In this document: one piece after another, positions 20,907-32,410 of the stretch
Layout: each line of letters opens with the position of its first letter
How positions within the stretch are numbered: the stretch's first letter is position 1
NCBI GenBank assembly: GCA_036346225.1
Contig: JARFIW010000835.1
Coordinates: 434,001 to 498,000 of the forward strand
Origin: Platerodrilus igneus
Lineage: Eukaryota; Arthropoda; Insecta; Coleoptera; Lycidae
Reading direction: 5' to 3'
DNA length: 64,000 bases
Position numbers and translations under genes: made by a program
The notes under the pieces: model-generated
Told to the model about the DNA's origin: nothing
What the model saw: the letters and a program-made list of their open reading frames with translations, nothing else
Database searches by the model: none

Positions 20907-21824
20907 TTATCTAGTGTTATCAGATGAAGTGTCCATAAGGGTTGGTTTGTAATAACCCTTGGGGTTGTTATTAGTCATTAATGCGTTTCGGTTGGGGTTT
21001 GCGCCGGATGTTTGCCTTTGTCGATTTACATTTTGATTATATCTTGGTGTAAATTGCGGGTTTTGTAAAATTGGAGTTAAATGTTTGCTTTGGAAATTGT
21101 CTAAATTGATTGTGGAAATTTGTGTTAAAATTTGAGTTGATAATTGATTCGATTGCGCGTTAAATGGTGTAAATTTTGGTTGTGTGGATATTTGTCTCGC
21201 GGCTTGTATAGTTTTCATTAGTGAGTAATTTTTGTTTGCGTTAGGGTTATTCAGTTTGTTTCGGTAGTACATCACGTTTACTTTCTCTACAATCATGTTC
21301 ATTGCCTCTTTTAAATTTTGGGGATGTTGAAATCTTATTTTGTTCAATCGACGTTCAAGTATGGCGTTGATGTATGTGTCTAGGGCCATTTCGTCGTACA
21401 TTTTTGTTTTCAATAGTCTTATGTTTTGGTCGAGTTCCTCAATTTTTAACTTTGTCAAAATCAAACTTCGTACATCTTGACATTTTATACCGAATTGGTA
21501 GGGTGATTGGTTATTTCCCATTCTTAGGTTTATTAAATTTTGGACCAGACATTTAATGTTCCGTTGGTCTTCGAAATATGCAATTAAAATACGTTTGAAT
21601 TATTCCTACTCTATTAGTTCTTCCCGACTGGCAACCAGGGTTAATGCTCTGCCGGTCAGCATACTGATTATCAGGCGTAGGAGTAACACGTTGCGAGAGC
21701 TATCTTCCGGTTTATAAAAATATTTTAAAAATATCTCACACGCGGTTATAAAGATCCTTAATAGTACTTGGATTCCCTCGTATTGAGGAATGCTCTCAAG
21801 ATAAAACTTCACGTCTGAATTCAT
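20907..21824 (-). pseudogene. gag: Gag of errantivirus-like element
   Basis: The first frame (21824-21606, 72 codons from an ATG) and the second (21521-20907, 204 codons) together cover the capsid-like part of an errantivirus Gag: FITACE near the start, then TYINAILERRLNKIRFQHPQ, then a glutamine/asparagine-rich C-terminal tail. In-frame stops near 21605 separate them. No CCHC knuckle is visible, as in known gypsy-group Gags, whose tails are basic instead. Downstream (20700-20906) is an acidic stretch of the gag-pol junction. Confidence 0.7.
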
Positions 21825-22857
21825 GGTTGTTAAGGGTTGCTTTCAGTTTAATTTGTATTAATTTGTCGAGAGTTACTTTTCAGTTGGTATTGTTAGTTTT
21901 CAGTTTGGTTTGTATACAGTTATTTAAAGATTCGTTCTACGTATATTCTGTAATTAATTATCAAGTGCTATAATTACATTAAGAATTTCTGCTTGGTAAT
22001 TGTGTCGTCAATTACTGTCTCATTGAAGTGTATTTATAACTTGCAGATATCACGATTGTTGCAAATTGAGTTTTAGGTTTTTTCTGAGTAATAATTTCCT
22101 GTAATAACTGAGTTATAATTATACGTTTTTATTTTAGTTTTGTGCTGATCAGTTAAGTGTTTCAATGATAAAGTTGCGTTAAATGTTGCATTAAATGATT
22201 CTTTTATAATTATATACTTCAGTCAATTTGTTACCTTGAAATGTCTAACTATAAAGTTTCAAGTTTCCTAAATAATTTCTTTTAGTAATAATTGCGGCAA
22301 AAATAGTACAGGTAATTGCGTTCTATTTATACCTTAAACTTGGTGAATAAATCGTTTCAATAATAAAGTACATAAAATGTTTCTATAATTACACCTCTTT
22401 TAATTGTTGCACTGAAGTATTTATTTATAGAATGTGATAAAAGTCAAGTTTTGAGTGAATCTTTGCTGTAATAAGTGCTATAATCGACTGTTATAACTTA
22501 TGTTCTAATTATATTTTAAGCTTCAGACTTTGCTGAAATTGTTTTTATTTAAATCGTAATAATTGTAGTACTCGTCAATAAATGCGTAAATATAAAAATT
22601 GAGTTTGCTTTTGTTAAAAATTGCGATAAAATAGAATAATAAATTGTGCAAAAATGGGTATAATTTTTGTTACTTTCTAGTTAATATCAAAAATTGAAAA
22701 TGGTTAGGATAAATGATTTTCACTGCCAGTTCCTTCAGTTTTCTTTCCTTGGGCTTGTTCGATTTTGTACCTTGTCCAATTTTTGTTTGTTCTTCCAGAT
22801 AAAGAATTAAAATTCACGACCACCAGCTCCTCAATTTTTGATTTACTAGTGCCCTTC
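21825..22857 (-). other. 5' leader of errantivirus-like element
   Basis: About 1 kb of AT-rich DNA lies between the 5' LTR and the gag ATG, as is usual in gypsy-group elements. No frame of note and no clear packaging motif were seen. Confidence 0.5.
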
Positions 22858-22879
22858 TGGTATCCGATCCGGCTGCGCT
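22858..22879 (-). promoter_or_regulatory. Primer-binding site, tRNA-Ser-like
   Basis: Directly inside the 5' LTR the minus strand reads (T)AGCGCAGCCGGATCGG, which agrees at most positions with TGGCGCAGTCGG, the complement of a serine tRNA 3' end used by several errantiviruses. The overlap with the terminal T of the LTR is as in that group. Confidence 0.6.
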
Positions 22880-23444
22880 AGTTAGATTTTGGGCCTCTTA
22901 GCGACTTTTTAAAAAGCTTCTTCCAAGATCTTCTAACAAATTTATTTAAAACAGAAATTACCAGTGGAAATTAACAAATGGCCGCGTTATGTTTATTAAT
23001 GCTTTTAACAATCAAAAATTACTTTTCTATTACTTTCCCTAATAAAATTTTTGAGTAACTTGAACAACCAACAATGCTAAAGTTGAGGAGCTCGAGACTG
23101 ACTGGCTATCTTGGGCTCCTCAGGGTTTTTATGCTGTCCCTACCCCTCACATTGCTTGTGGGAATTGCAGAGCTCATGTCTGCTATTTTCTTTATTCATT
23201 TATACAATACAAAGTAACAATCTTAATTCTGTTAATAAGTTTCTTACAGTGTATTGTGACCTGCACCTGCAGTGTCATGCTACGTCAGGAATACAAAGTA
23301 TTCACATCCGTTCTCATGTCTGGTTTATGAACTTCCATTAACCTTTTGTAATCTGTCCTTCAATTATACATTGTTGCATCTAACTTAAGTTTTAATTATT
23401 TCTATTTAATTATACATATATATTGATTTGGGGGATATGTAACT
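22880..23444 (-). repeat. 5' LTR of errantivirus-like element
   Basis: The 565-bp unit is bounded by AGTTAG and GTAACT on the plus strand and matches 11888-12696 apart from the SINE insertion there. On the minus strand it starts AGTTACATATCCCCC. Confidence 0.85.
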
Positions 23445-25104
23445 ACCCTAGGATTTGATGACGCCCTATTAGGATTGTTCTAATTTTAGTTGCTATATAG
23501 GGTGTTGTATGAAATGTAGCTTTTGAAAACCTATGATCATCTTTCATTGCCCTAATCAGAAATAGATCACTAGCTACGTCGAAAGACTGCCTTTCTTTTA
23601 ACTAGTTTTATTAGAAATGGATGGTTTTCGGTGACCCTTCCACTCCAAAGAGAGACAACTATGCCCTAGATCTGAACTGCGTAGTAAATATCAACATATA
23701 AAGTAGTTTGACAGTAACAGTCTAAACTACCAGCAAAACACTTCTTAATAAATTTCAAAACCGTTCTGCTAAATTGGTTTAGCAAAACCTCAGAAGCTCT
23801 GAAATTTAAATAATTTAGTTCAAATGTACATACATTCGAACCACTTAATTAAGAAGATGCTACAAAAAATGTTTGCCATAAAACCCCTGTAATTTATTTA
23901 TATTGCTACCATCATCACGTAACAGCCTGAAAATTGGTTCCTTTCAGGTTCCTAAACCCTCTTAATGTTCAGTAAATTACCTCCGTTTATAATAGTGGGT
24001 ATTTTATTAAAGGATATATAAAAATATCTAGTTTTTAAACCATTAAAATAGAATGTATACAACAGGCGGTTAGCGCCGATGTCGCTGCCGCTGTCGCTGC
24101 CGCTTCTGGTGCCCATTGTAAAAATGAAAAATACCAACGAGTCTTTAAAAAATCCCGTAAAACAAAAATTGACTGTTATTAATGATTTACTTAATGAGTT
24201 AGTAGTTCTTGTTTAATTTATTCTGTAGTTGCGTATCATCTTTAAAAGGATAAAAAAAACCGTAGGTATTTAATGAAATATTTAAAGAAACCGCTCTTTT
24301 GTTAAAAACGATAGACCTCCCGCTGTTTAAATGGTTACAAATTTAACAAAAACTTTTTCGGAATATGACACAGGGGCGTAGGCGCTTGCTTACCACTATT
24401 CTTAAATATTAGTTACGGATAGGTTTTAAATAAAGCCCAAGTTATACGTATTTCAGAACCGTTTTTGACACATTTCAAATTTCAGTAGCCGCCATTTAAA
24501 TAGACAGGTAGTAATTTTCCGAATACTTTGAAAATAATCGTTTGTCGATGTATGCGCTGGAGAAAATTACATAAGTCTTGTGTGTAATTAACTTGAGCTC
24601 GACGTGTGACCTTAAAATGAATTGCCTTTTGAAGTAATTAGTATGAGTGTGCGGTTGCTTAATTACTAAATGGGCGTGTCCGTTTTTCAAATGCAAAAAC
24701 GCTTTGGGATTTTTAAACATTATACTTTTAGTCCTTCTGTTTTACAAAATAATTAAGGAGTAAAAATGCGTGGTCATTGCTGTTTGATATATCAATTAAA
24801 AATGGATGATTCGGTCGATTCTGATGTGCCTACCGCGTTGTTCGATATTTAATCTCGTAGTAATTGGATGCATAATTGGAATGTTATATTTAATCACAGA
24901 AGCTACTCTTTGTATAAATAATTAGGCTACCATTTTAAATTAAAAATCCCTTTCATCTACTAACTACGGTTAGAAACACAATAATCGTCATCTAATGTTG
25001 ACATTTGACGAATTTCCTCAATGAATGTAATGCATTAATTCTTCAAACAAAATACGCAATCATTATCAACATCTTGGCTTGAAGGTATAAACCTATAATT
25101 TTCA
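23445..25104. other. No recognised gene
   Basis: AT-rich DNA without a credible frame. A small GC-rich run of GTCGCTGCC-like repeats lies at about 24078-24105. It may be host intergenic DNA. Confidence 0.4.
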
Positions 25105-25425
25105 GCATCGTCATCAGTTTGTTTTCGACTTACTTGAGGTCGGTTTGACGTAGCTCTAACTTCTTTTCTATTCTGTGTTAATCTAAAAAGTTTTACATAC
25201 CCTTCACAACCTAAATTTCTAATAACTTGACTAATTTAGCTTGGTCTAGGTCTTCCTATACTGTTGTATCTTTTTCTGGCTCTACATAGATATTAGCAAC
25301 CTGATGGTTGTTAACGAACTCCAACATGTTCCCCCAGTAGCTTGACGCGACTCTTTCAGCGTCGTTGTTGTGCCTTATAACTCTTGTGATTGTTGTGGTG
25401 TTTCTTATAAGTTGATGTTCCTGAG
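25105..25425 (-). pseudogene. RTE-type LINE 3' end
   Basis: On the minus strand the segment encodes, with breaks, the last residues of the RTE ORF2 seen at 60128-60246 (QVIRN-like, then CEGYVKLFRL, then RKEVRATSNRP). It ends in the same 3' trailer (AAGTCG and ATGATGACGATG) at about 25105. The part 25290-25340 matches 60050-60110. It is a truncated copy. Confidence 0.6.
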
Positions 25426-25433
25426 TATATATG

Positions 25434-25512
25434 TAGGGGTGGGCGATACGGGATTTTGCGTATCGAATATCGATACATATTCTATATCGATACGTATCGA
25501 TATATCGAATAT

Positions 25513-25551
<39 letters not shown>

Positions 25552-25618
25552 TACGTATCGATACGTATCAATATGTATCGATGCGTATCGGTGCGTATCG
25601 ATACGTAGCGGTACGTAT

Positions 25619-25654
<36 letters not shown>

Positions 25655-25874
25655 CGTATCGAATCGGAACGTTTAGATGTGTAAATTAAGTATACATATC
25701 GAGACGTAGTAGTAGTAGTAGTAGTATCTTTATTATTATTATTACTATAAATACAAAAACAATCAATATCAAATATGATTTATATAACTCAATAAACCCT
25801 AGCAAGATTTAGGCTATAGAGCCCACTCTTACACCTAACTAGGGATATAAACATATATACATATATATACACAT

Positions 25875-25925
<51 letters not shown>

Positions 25926-26244
25926 CATATACATACATACATACACACATATATACATATACACACACACATACATGCACAAACATACACATACACACAT
26001 ATATACATATTCATAAATACACATACACATAAACGAATGTATAAAGAAATGCATACTTACACATATACGTACACATACATTTATTCATGTATTGAGCCTT
26101 AAATCTTTAAAAAATCCAAATATTTATTAATAATTTGAAAGCAGGTACTCGCAATATCCTTTTTTGATTTTAATTAATGTAGGAAAGGCTTTTATATAGC
26201 GATACCTATCGGTACGAATCGATACGCATCTATAAATTTTTCTA

Positions 26245-26250
<6 letters not shown>
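25434..26250. mobile_element. hAT-type miniature, left part, with insert
   Basis: It begins TAGGGGTGGGCGATACG like the element at 1219 and has the same interior through AAATTTTTCTACTCT at about 26246, where a TA run starts. A foreign stretch of about 490 bp (25709-26196) rich in TAG, ATT, TA and CA microsatellites interrupts it; the element resumes with CGATACCTATCGG. Two further TA runs (25517-25549 and 25620-25652) replace parts of the TATCGATA array. Its right end is not present here. Confidence 0.7.

Positions 26251-26287
<37 letters not shown>
26251..26287. repeat. TA microsatellite
   Basis: A pure TA run between the truncated hAT-type miniature and the Penelope palindrome. A matching run lies at 27616-27668 on the other side. 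Confidence 0.8.
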
Positions 26288-26292
<5 letters not shown>

Positions 26293-26318
26293 CAAATTTA
26301 CGGACGTGAAATTAATAA

Positions 26319-27611
26319 AGTAATGTTGATGGAAAATCGTTATGGAATAAAGGCGTCCGAATAAAATAAATTATTGAATAATCATTTACTGAACATCAAC
26401 GTTTCGGATATTATGAATCCTTAATAATGAGCTAAAAATTGCAATTAACATAAAAAGGGAAAATAACATTATATACGGTACTTACATTCAATGTGATTAA
26501 TAACACTAATTCATAACAAACATTGACTAGAATATTAAAGTGTCAGTTTGACAGATAAAACATCAAGTAGTGTTTTAAATAAGGATAGACAAATGATTGA
26601 TTTGAAAAGTCACAAAATTAAAATATAACTAACCAATAAGAAGAGTGCAATGTATCGATATACTAAAAATTAATCAGTTGCATATGTTTCATGTTGTAGT
26701 TAAAATATCTAAAAAGCAAAAGCAAACAACTCTAAAAATTCAAAACTATTAGGAATATTGATAACTATTGTATGGTGTGAAAGAATTGAAGTGTAGAACA
26801 AGAAAAGAAAAATAAATTATATAAAATAGAAAATAATAAATAAATAAACTGTTAGAATTATTATTTATAGAAAATAAAGAGAATAAACTGCACTTAGATG
26901 CTGAGTGTCTGATTTTCCATTAAGGCCATTAGTTTGTTGTTGATATGTAACGCTTCAAGAAATAAAGATTTTTGCATTTAGGTTCCACACCGACACAAAA
27001 ATCCTAGAAATGGAACCTAAATACAAAAATCGTTTATTTCTTGAAGCGTTACATATCCAACAACAAACTAATGGCCTTAATGGAAAATCAGACACTCAGC
27101 ATCTAAGTGCAGTTTATTCTCTTTTATTTTCTATAAATAATAATAATTCCTAACAGTTTATTTATTTATTATTTTTCTATTTTTATATAATTTTTTTTTT
27201 CTTTTCTTGTTCTACACACCCTTTCAATCCTTTTCACACCATATCACATATGCAACTGATTAATTTTTAGTATATCGATACATTGCACTCTTCTTATTGG
27301 TTAGTTATATTTTAATTTTGTGACTTTTCAAATCAATCATTTGTCTATCCTTATTTAAAACACTACTTGATGTTTTATCTGTCAAACTGACACTTTAATA
27401 TTCTAGTCAATGTTTGTTATGAATTAGTGTTATTAATCACATTGAATGTAAGTACCGTATATAATGTTATTTTCCTGTTTTTGTTAATTGCAATTTTTAG
27501 CTCATGATTAAGGATTCATATTATCCGAAACGTTGATGTTCAATAAATGATTATTCAATAATTTATTTTATTCGGACGCCTTTATCCCATAACGATTTTC
27601 CATCAACATTA

Positions 27612-27613
<2 letters not shown>
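26319..27613. mobile_element. Palindrome of two Penelope-like 3' ends
   Basis: Arms 26319-26987 and 27011-27613 are inverted copies with a 23-bp spacer. The right arm (plus strand) starts with the end of a Penelope-like protein (EPKYKNRLFLEALHIQQQ, then a stop near 27155) and continues through its 3' trailer to a block ATCCGAAACGTTGATG near 27528-27543. The left arm is the same in reverse. So two 5'-truncated copies are joined head to head. TA runs flank both sides. The protein tail is clearly homologous to residues about 483-510 of the 16951 gene, but from another family. Confidence 0.75.

Positions 27614-27615
<2 letters not shown>

Positions 27616-27668
<53 letters not shown>
27616..27668. 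repeat. TA microsatellite
   Basis: A long TA run bordering the right side of the Penelope palindrome. Confidence 0.8.
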
Positions 27669-27670
<2 letters not shown>

Positions 27671-28782
27671 CTCAAATTTAGACCAGAGTAGAAAATTAAT
27701 TAATTATATCAAATAATTTTAATCACCATGTATAAGGAAGCTTTGGGAAAAAGTACGCGTAATTAAATGCCTAGTGTAAAGATTTAAATCAATCAATTAG
27801 AATGTAGGGTTTGTATAGAAGTTTATTAGGTAATACGCGTTATTAAAACCGTGGAGCATAAAAATGTATTCGTTTCATTAAAAATAAAGGATTTAAATTA
27901 TTCACTAGACGCTTTCTATAAAAAGAAGCAGAATTAAAATGATTAACTTGTATGTAATTTAATTGTTCCAAGTATAAAGAAACAAATAGAAATTACGTGC
28001 GAAATTTATATTAATTAATTCAAGTTTTAAGTAACGGGTATTAAACAAAGTGTACAAATAATAATTAATATTTAATTTGTATTCACTAAAAATTAAAGGG
28101 TAGAAGTCAATGCCATTCATCATTATTTTAATTGGAGTCAATTGAACCATTAGTGATATATAATTTGCATAAAAGCTTTTAAAAAGCCCAATAATACCAA
28201 ATATGAGACGCGTTGCTAGCACACAAATATATCTAGAAGTTTAAAATGTTACGATTGAACACCTGCGTATTTTTAAAAGTCAATTTCTGTTTAATTTGTT
28301 TGGATAAACATGAAAATTCTGCGTATATTGCAAACGGTCGGATAAACCGTAGCTTATATTAACGGGAAAATTAGTTGAGGGGTTATTTAACTCAAGTAAG
28401 TCACGTCGCGAGTCCACGTGGATTCATATAGCCCATAATAAAGAATATCAATTTGTACCACTCAGGCCAGGGTAGAAAGAGACGAATAAAACGCACAATG
28501 CAGAGACACAAATAATAAAAGGCGTGATTTGCGAAGCTTAACTAGGGCTACGATTGGTTGATATAAGATGCAGATATGAGAGGTGGGAACAACAATTTCT
28601 AGATAAAATTAATTAATTATTCGCAAACGCGTGGCGAGACGTGTGAAAATTTCTTAGATTTTCAACTGGCGCGAGTGCAAATTTTGTAGAACCGCGTGCC
28701 GAGCCGTCGAAAGGGGGAACAGAGAATGCGAAATTCTGAAAATTGTTCGTTGAGGGACAAAACCGACGTGCAGGCAAGCTAT

Positions 28783-28790
28783 TATATAAA
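28783..28790 (+). promoter_or_regulatory. TATA-box candidate
   Basis: TATATAAA is followed about 27 bp on by a possible start region (TTATAGATG). It lies in a locally more GC-rich stretch (28640-28780) with CpG words. No frame downstream supports a gene, so it may be an LTR or SINE promoter, or chance. Confidence 0.25.
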
Positions 28791-28835
28791 CCCGTGATTA
28801 TAGATGTTTGTCTTTTTTAGTTTTTCGATTTTGAT

Positions 28836-28901
28836 TCAATACTTTAAACAGTTTGCTCTTATATTTTGTGATTATTGAATACTTTAAAACAGTTTGCTCT
28901 T
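28836..28901 (+). repeat. Short direct repeat
   Basis: AATACTTTAAACAGTTTGCTC and AATACTTTAAAACAGTTTGC occur about 40 bp apart. The cause is unclear. Confidence 0.4.
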
Positions 28902-29851
28902 TACGTGCTACAATACAAGTTATTATGCATTAGGGCACTTAGAAAAGATAGATAAGTAGCGATAAATAAATACATTTAAGTATGCAGCTTTGAATAGCGT
29001 GAACGAATTATGAATTGCTTTGCTAATTTTCGGGGCTATACATAGATGAGTTCCTGAGAAGTCCTGAAACAATTTAGACGAATGGTGGTGTACAAAAATT
29101 TTAAAAGCGTTCAGAATCTGAAACCGTAAACATAAACCAGCTGGAATGGTGGAGTTAGCAAGGACGATGTACAATGGAGCCCCGAGTGCATTAACCTTCA
29201 GGTAAATTATGCATTTTGTTCGATCTTAGATATTTTGGTGTGTGTTGAATATCTTTATAATTTGTTTGATAAAAAAAATGGACAGTAGTGAATTTGTATA
29301 AACAACAAATTTTGAATTTTAAGGTAAAATTTTCTTGTTTAAGTAGAAAGGAGTATTTAGCAGTTTATGTTTTGATTATGATAAAAATTTGGGTCTGTCT
29401 TTGAGCTCAATTAGACTAACCTGTTTAATTAACGTAAAGGGGTGGGAGATGCTCCCTTTTATTCAGACTTAGGTCTGCACATATTGTAACTTAATTAGTA
29501 TGCATCCTACCAGGACTTTAATTCTGGATGCAAATTAAAATGATGACAAATTTAAACTTGAAATTTAATGATACTGATATTTATGCTGAAATTTAATTTT
29601 GAAATTTTAATGTATTATGAATATTGATGTAAATAGAGTTAACGTTGATGTTTGTGGTAGGAATGTGTTTGTTTTTTTTTATGAATGAGGATGAAAGTTT
29701 TAACTAGGTGAGCAGCCGAGGCGGAAAGAGTAAAAAGGCGACCATTAGAAGAGATTCAACAGGGCGAAAATCACAGCAAATCTTGGTGCCTAATTCGAGA
29801 GGCTCGAATAATTTTTTTTACTCTGGTTTGGCTTTTTTGTAGGTTTCACAG

Positions 29852-29854
<3 letters not shown>

Positions 29855-29904
<50 letters not shown>
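29855..29904. repeat. TA microsatellite
   Basis: A pure TA run immediately before the next hAT-type miniature. Confidence 0.8.
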
Positions 29905-29909
<5 letters not shown>

Positions 29910-30150
29910 GTGGGCGATACGGGATTTTGTGTATCGAATATTGATACATATTCTATATCGATACGTATCGATGCGTATTGATACGTTTCGATACGTATCG
30001 ATACATATCGATACATATCGATACATATCGATACGTATCGATACATATCGAGTATCGATATATCGATATTTATTTTTTGCTGTATCGGGGGGTTCAATAC
30101 GGGGGTCGTATTGATACGTATCGATATATCGATACGCCGACCCAGCGCTA
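29905..30150. mobile_element. hAT-type miniature with TATCGATA array, complete
   Basis: It starts TAGAGGTGGGCGATACGGG and ends with GCCGACCCAGCGCTA, the same ends as the 1219-2055 element. The interior is one TATCGATA-type array followed by the shared right block (TTTATTTTTTGCTGTATCGG). The right flank is TATATATG (30151-30158). The left flank is the TA run, so its own duplication is TATATATA against TATATATG. Confidence 0.75.
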
Positions 30151-30158
30151 TATATATG

Positions 30159-30520
30159 TAGGTCTGGATTCCAAGAGACCTGCTCCTGAAATCCTCTTGT
30201 TTTGATACAGTGAGCAGTTTCCCGGATCTTCCCCTTGGTTGTCCTCCAACTACACGATATCCGGATCCTGGGTACACTGGCCTGTGGTTTTCGCCGACGG
30301 GATGGCTATTCGCCACAGGCCGCTCCATCGTCAGGTAGCTAGTCTAACAGGACTGACGGATGTGCAATCCCAACGACTTCACTTGTGTACCCATTCCCTG
30401 GCACTCCGCATAGCTGGAGAACTCCCTCAGGTCGTCACCGTTCCGCTGCTTACCTTTGATCGCTCGGAGACGGTGGTAGGTATATGTTGCTTCTTCGAAA
30501 TCTAAGCAGCAACTGTCCAA
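30159..30520. other. GC-richer unassigned segment
   Basis: About 360 bp with clearly higher GC than its surroundings. It is open over 88 codons on the plus strand (30239-30505) but without a known motif. It lies just beyond the 3' end of the minus-strand RTE LINE. It could be part of an unrecognised element or host DNA. Confidence 0.3.
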
Positions 30521-32410
30521 CATGTTTACATGATTCCCATTAATAAGGAAATGAAATCTTACCTGGTTATCCCTTCCAAAAAAAAAAAAGTGTTAAGTTA
30601 TATGTTATCGTAAGTCTTAAGCAACGAATCGCTGCCAACATGCCAGACCGCTAATTAATTGTGAGTTATGTCATGGTCACATTTAGTTAACTGATTTTTA
30701 TTTATTCATTTTGTTTTGTTTTGTTTTCGAACTTACTTAAGGTCGGTTTGACGCAGCGCTAAATTCTTTTCTACTCTGAGCTAGTTTAAAAAGGTCTACA
30801 TACCCTTCACAACCTACATCTCTAATAATTTGACTAATATAGCTTTGTTTATGTCTTTCTACCCTATTTTTATTTGGTAGTCTATAATCTAAGGCCTTAC
30901 TAAATGTCCCTCTTATCTCAACTGGTGCCCTATCATTCTTTCTCTCCTGACCTTTAATTGTTTCTATATACAGGGTTCTTCACCTATCCTTCTATAAACT
31001 TCCTCATTTGTTACTCTTTATGTCCAATTAATCTTTAACATTCTCCTATAACACTAAGTTTCAAAAGCTTCTATCTTTTTCTTATCTCCCTTTTTAATTG
31101 TCCAAATCTCATTACCGTATAATAGAACGCTCCATACGTACGACTTTAAGAACCTTTTTCTATTATCTAAACTAATAGTATTAGCTATTAGTAAGTGTTT
31201 CTTTTTTAAAAACATTTTTCTAGCTTGAGCTATTCTAGCTACTATGTCCCTTCTGCTACGTCCGTCCTTTGTAATTATACCTAATTAGGTAAATTCACCT
31301 ACCTTCTTTAACTCGGTATTACCTATTTTTAATTTTGGTTTAGAACTAGGCTGTAACTCACTTGTCATTATCTTTGTCTTTCCTGAGTTAATTCTCATAC
31401 TATAGTTACTCTGTAGTATCTCATTTAAAATATTTAAAAACTCTCCTAACTCTTTTCTAGACTCTGCTATAATGGCTATATCATCTGCAAAACGTAACAT
31501 GTCTATTTTCTGTCCCTGTACACTAATACCTATCTCTTTTCTCTCTCTGGCTAAGTTTAAAGCTTCCTCAATATAAACATTAAAAATCAAGGGAGACAGT
31601 ATACAACCCTGTCTAACACCATTTCTAATCTTAGCTTCGTTTTCTATTTCATCAAATCTAATTACTACGCTTTGGTTTTTATATAGACTGTAAATAATTT
31701 TTCTATCCCTATGAGAGATTTCTATGTTTCGCAAAACCTGAACATAACAATCCTATTAACCCTACCAAATGCTTTTTCTAAATCTACAAACGCGAAATGA
31801 GTCTTATTTTTTTTGTAACCTTTTTCGAAAATTACCCTAATCATTAGTATCGGTTCTCTAGTCCCTCTGTCTTTAAGAAAACCATATTGGTCTTCGCCTA
31901 CCTAATTCTCAGTCAAAGCTTCTACTCTATCTTTAATTATTATTGCTAGTATTTTGGAAGCGTATGCAGTTAAACTAACCGTTCTAAAATGCTCACACCT
32001 ATCAGCTCCTGACTTTTTTGGGATTGAGATAATAATATTTTTTTAAAATCTAATGGAATCTCACTTGTGTCATATATTACTTTTACTAGTTCATATAATT
32101 TGTCTAAAGTTTTCTGACTTGCATATATTATTAATTCTGCGGGTATATCGTCTATCCCTGACGCTTTATTTAGTATAAGATCTTAACAGCTCTATCAAAT
32201 TCCTCTCTTAACACTGAGCTATTTTTACATCCTCTTCTTGGTCGTTCTCTAACTGATCCATATTGCCACCTCTATATAAATCTTCTAAATATCTTTTCCA
32301 TCTATCTGCTACCTCAACTTTATTTATTAGAAGCTCATGATTCTTATCTTTAATACCATTACGTTTTTTCCTATCTTCCCCGAAAAACTTTTTAACTGCC
32401 CTGTAAGCCT
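30521..32410 (-). pseudogene. RTE LINE copy B: reverse transcriptase and 3' trailer
   Basis: This is the minus-strand counterpart of 58140-60060. The frame 31734-31285 contains GVRQGCILSPLIFNVY and the catalytic FADD (in RFADDIAI). Flanking frames give the thumb and C-terminal parts with several stops, and the trailer to 30521 matches the one after 59843. At 32411 the sequence switches from the LINE word GCCCTGTAAGCC to the start of an LTR-like unit. The rest of this LINE lies at 33512-33806 and 45446-45842. Confidence 0.8.

Larger units (their letters stand above)
11888..23444 (-). mobile_element. Errantivirus-like Ty3/gypsy element
   Basis: Two related LTRs (11888-12696 and 22880-23444), both starting AGTTAG and ending GTAACT on the plus strand, enclose minus-strand gag, protease, RT, RNase H, integrase and env in the canonical order. 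The right LTR is the 5' one. A tRNA-Ser-like primer site and a short purine tract flank the LTRs. The LTRs differ at roughly one base in ten by eye, so the insertion is not recent. Every reading frame is broken at least once. The element is further split by a Penelope-like element in RNase H. Flanks AGCC and ACCC are at best a decayed 4-bp duplication. Confidence 0.85.
27669..29850. other. No recognised gene; possible promoter inside
   Basis: AT-rich DNA with no convincing coding frame. A TATA-like site (28783) and a short direct repeat (28836-28901) are listed separately. Confidence 0.35.

Noticed and set aside
11888..23444. 4-bp target duplication of the errantivirus-like element
   Set aside because: The flanks AGCC and ACCC differ at one of four bases, so I do not claim it.
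25789..26054. Frames made of Tyr, Ile, Cys, Val and Met repeats
   Set aside because: They arise from TA and CA microsatellites in the insert at 25709-26196.
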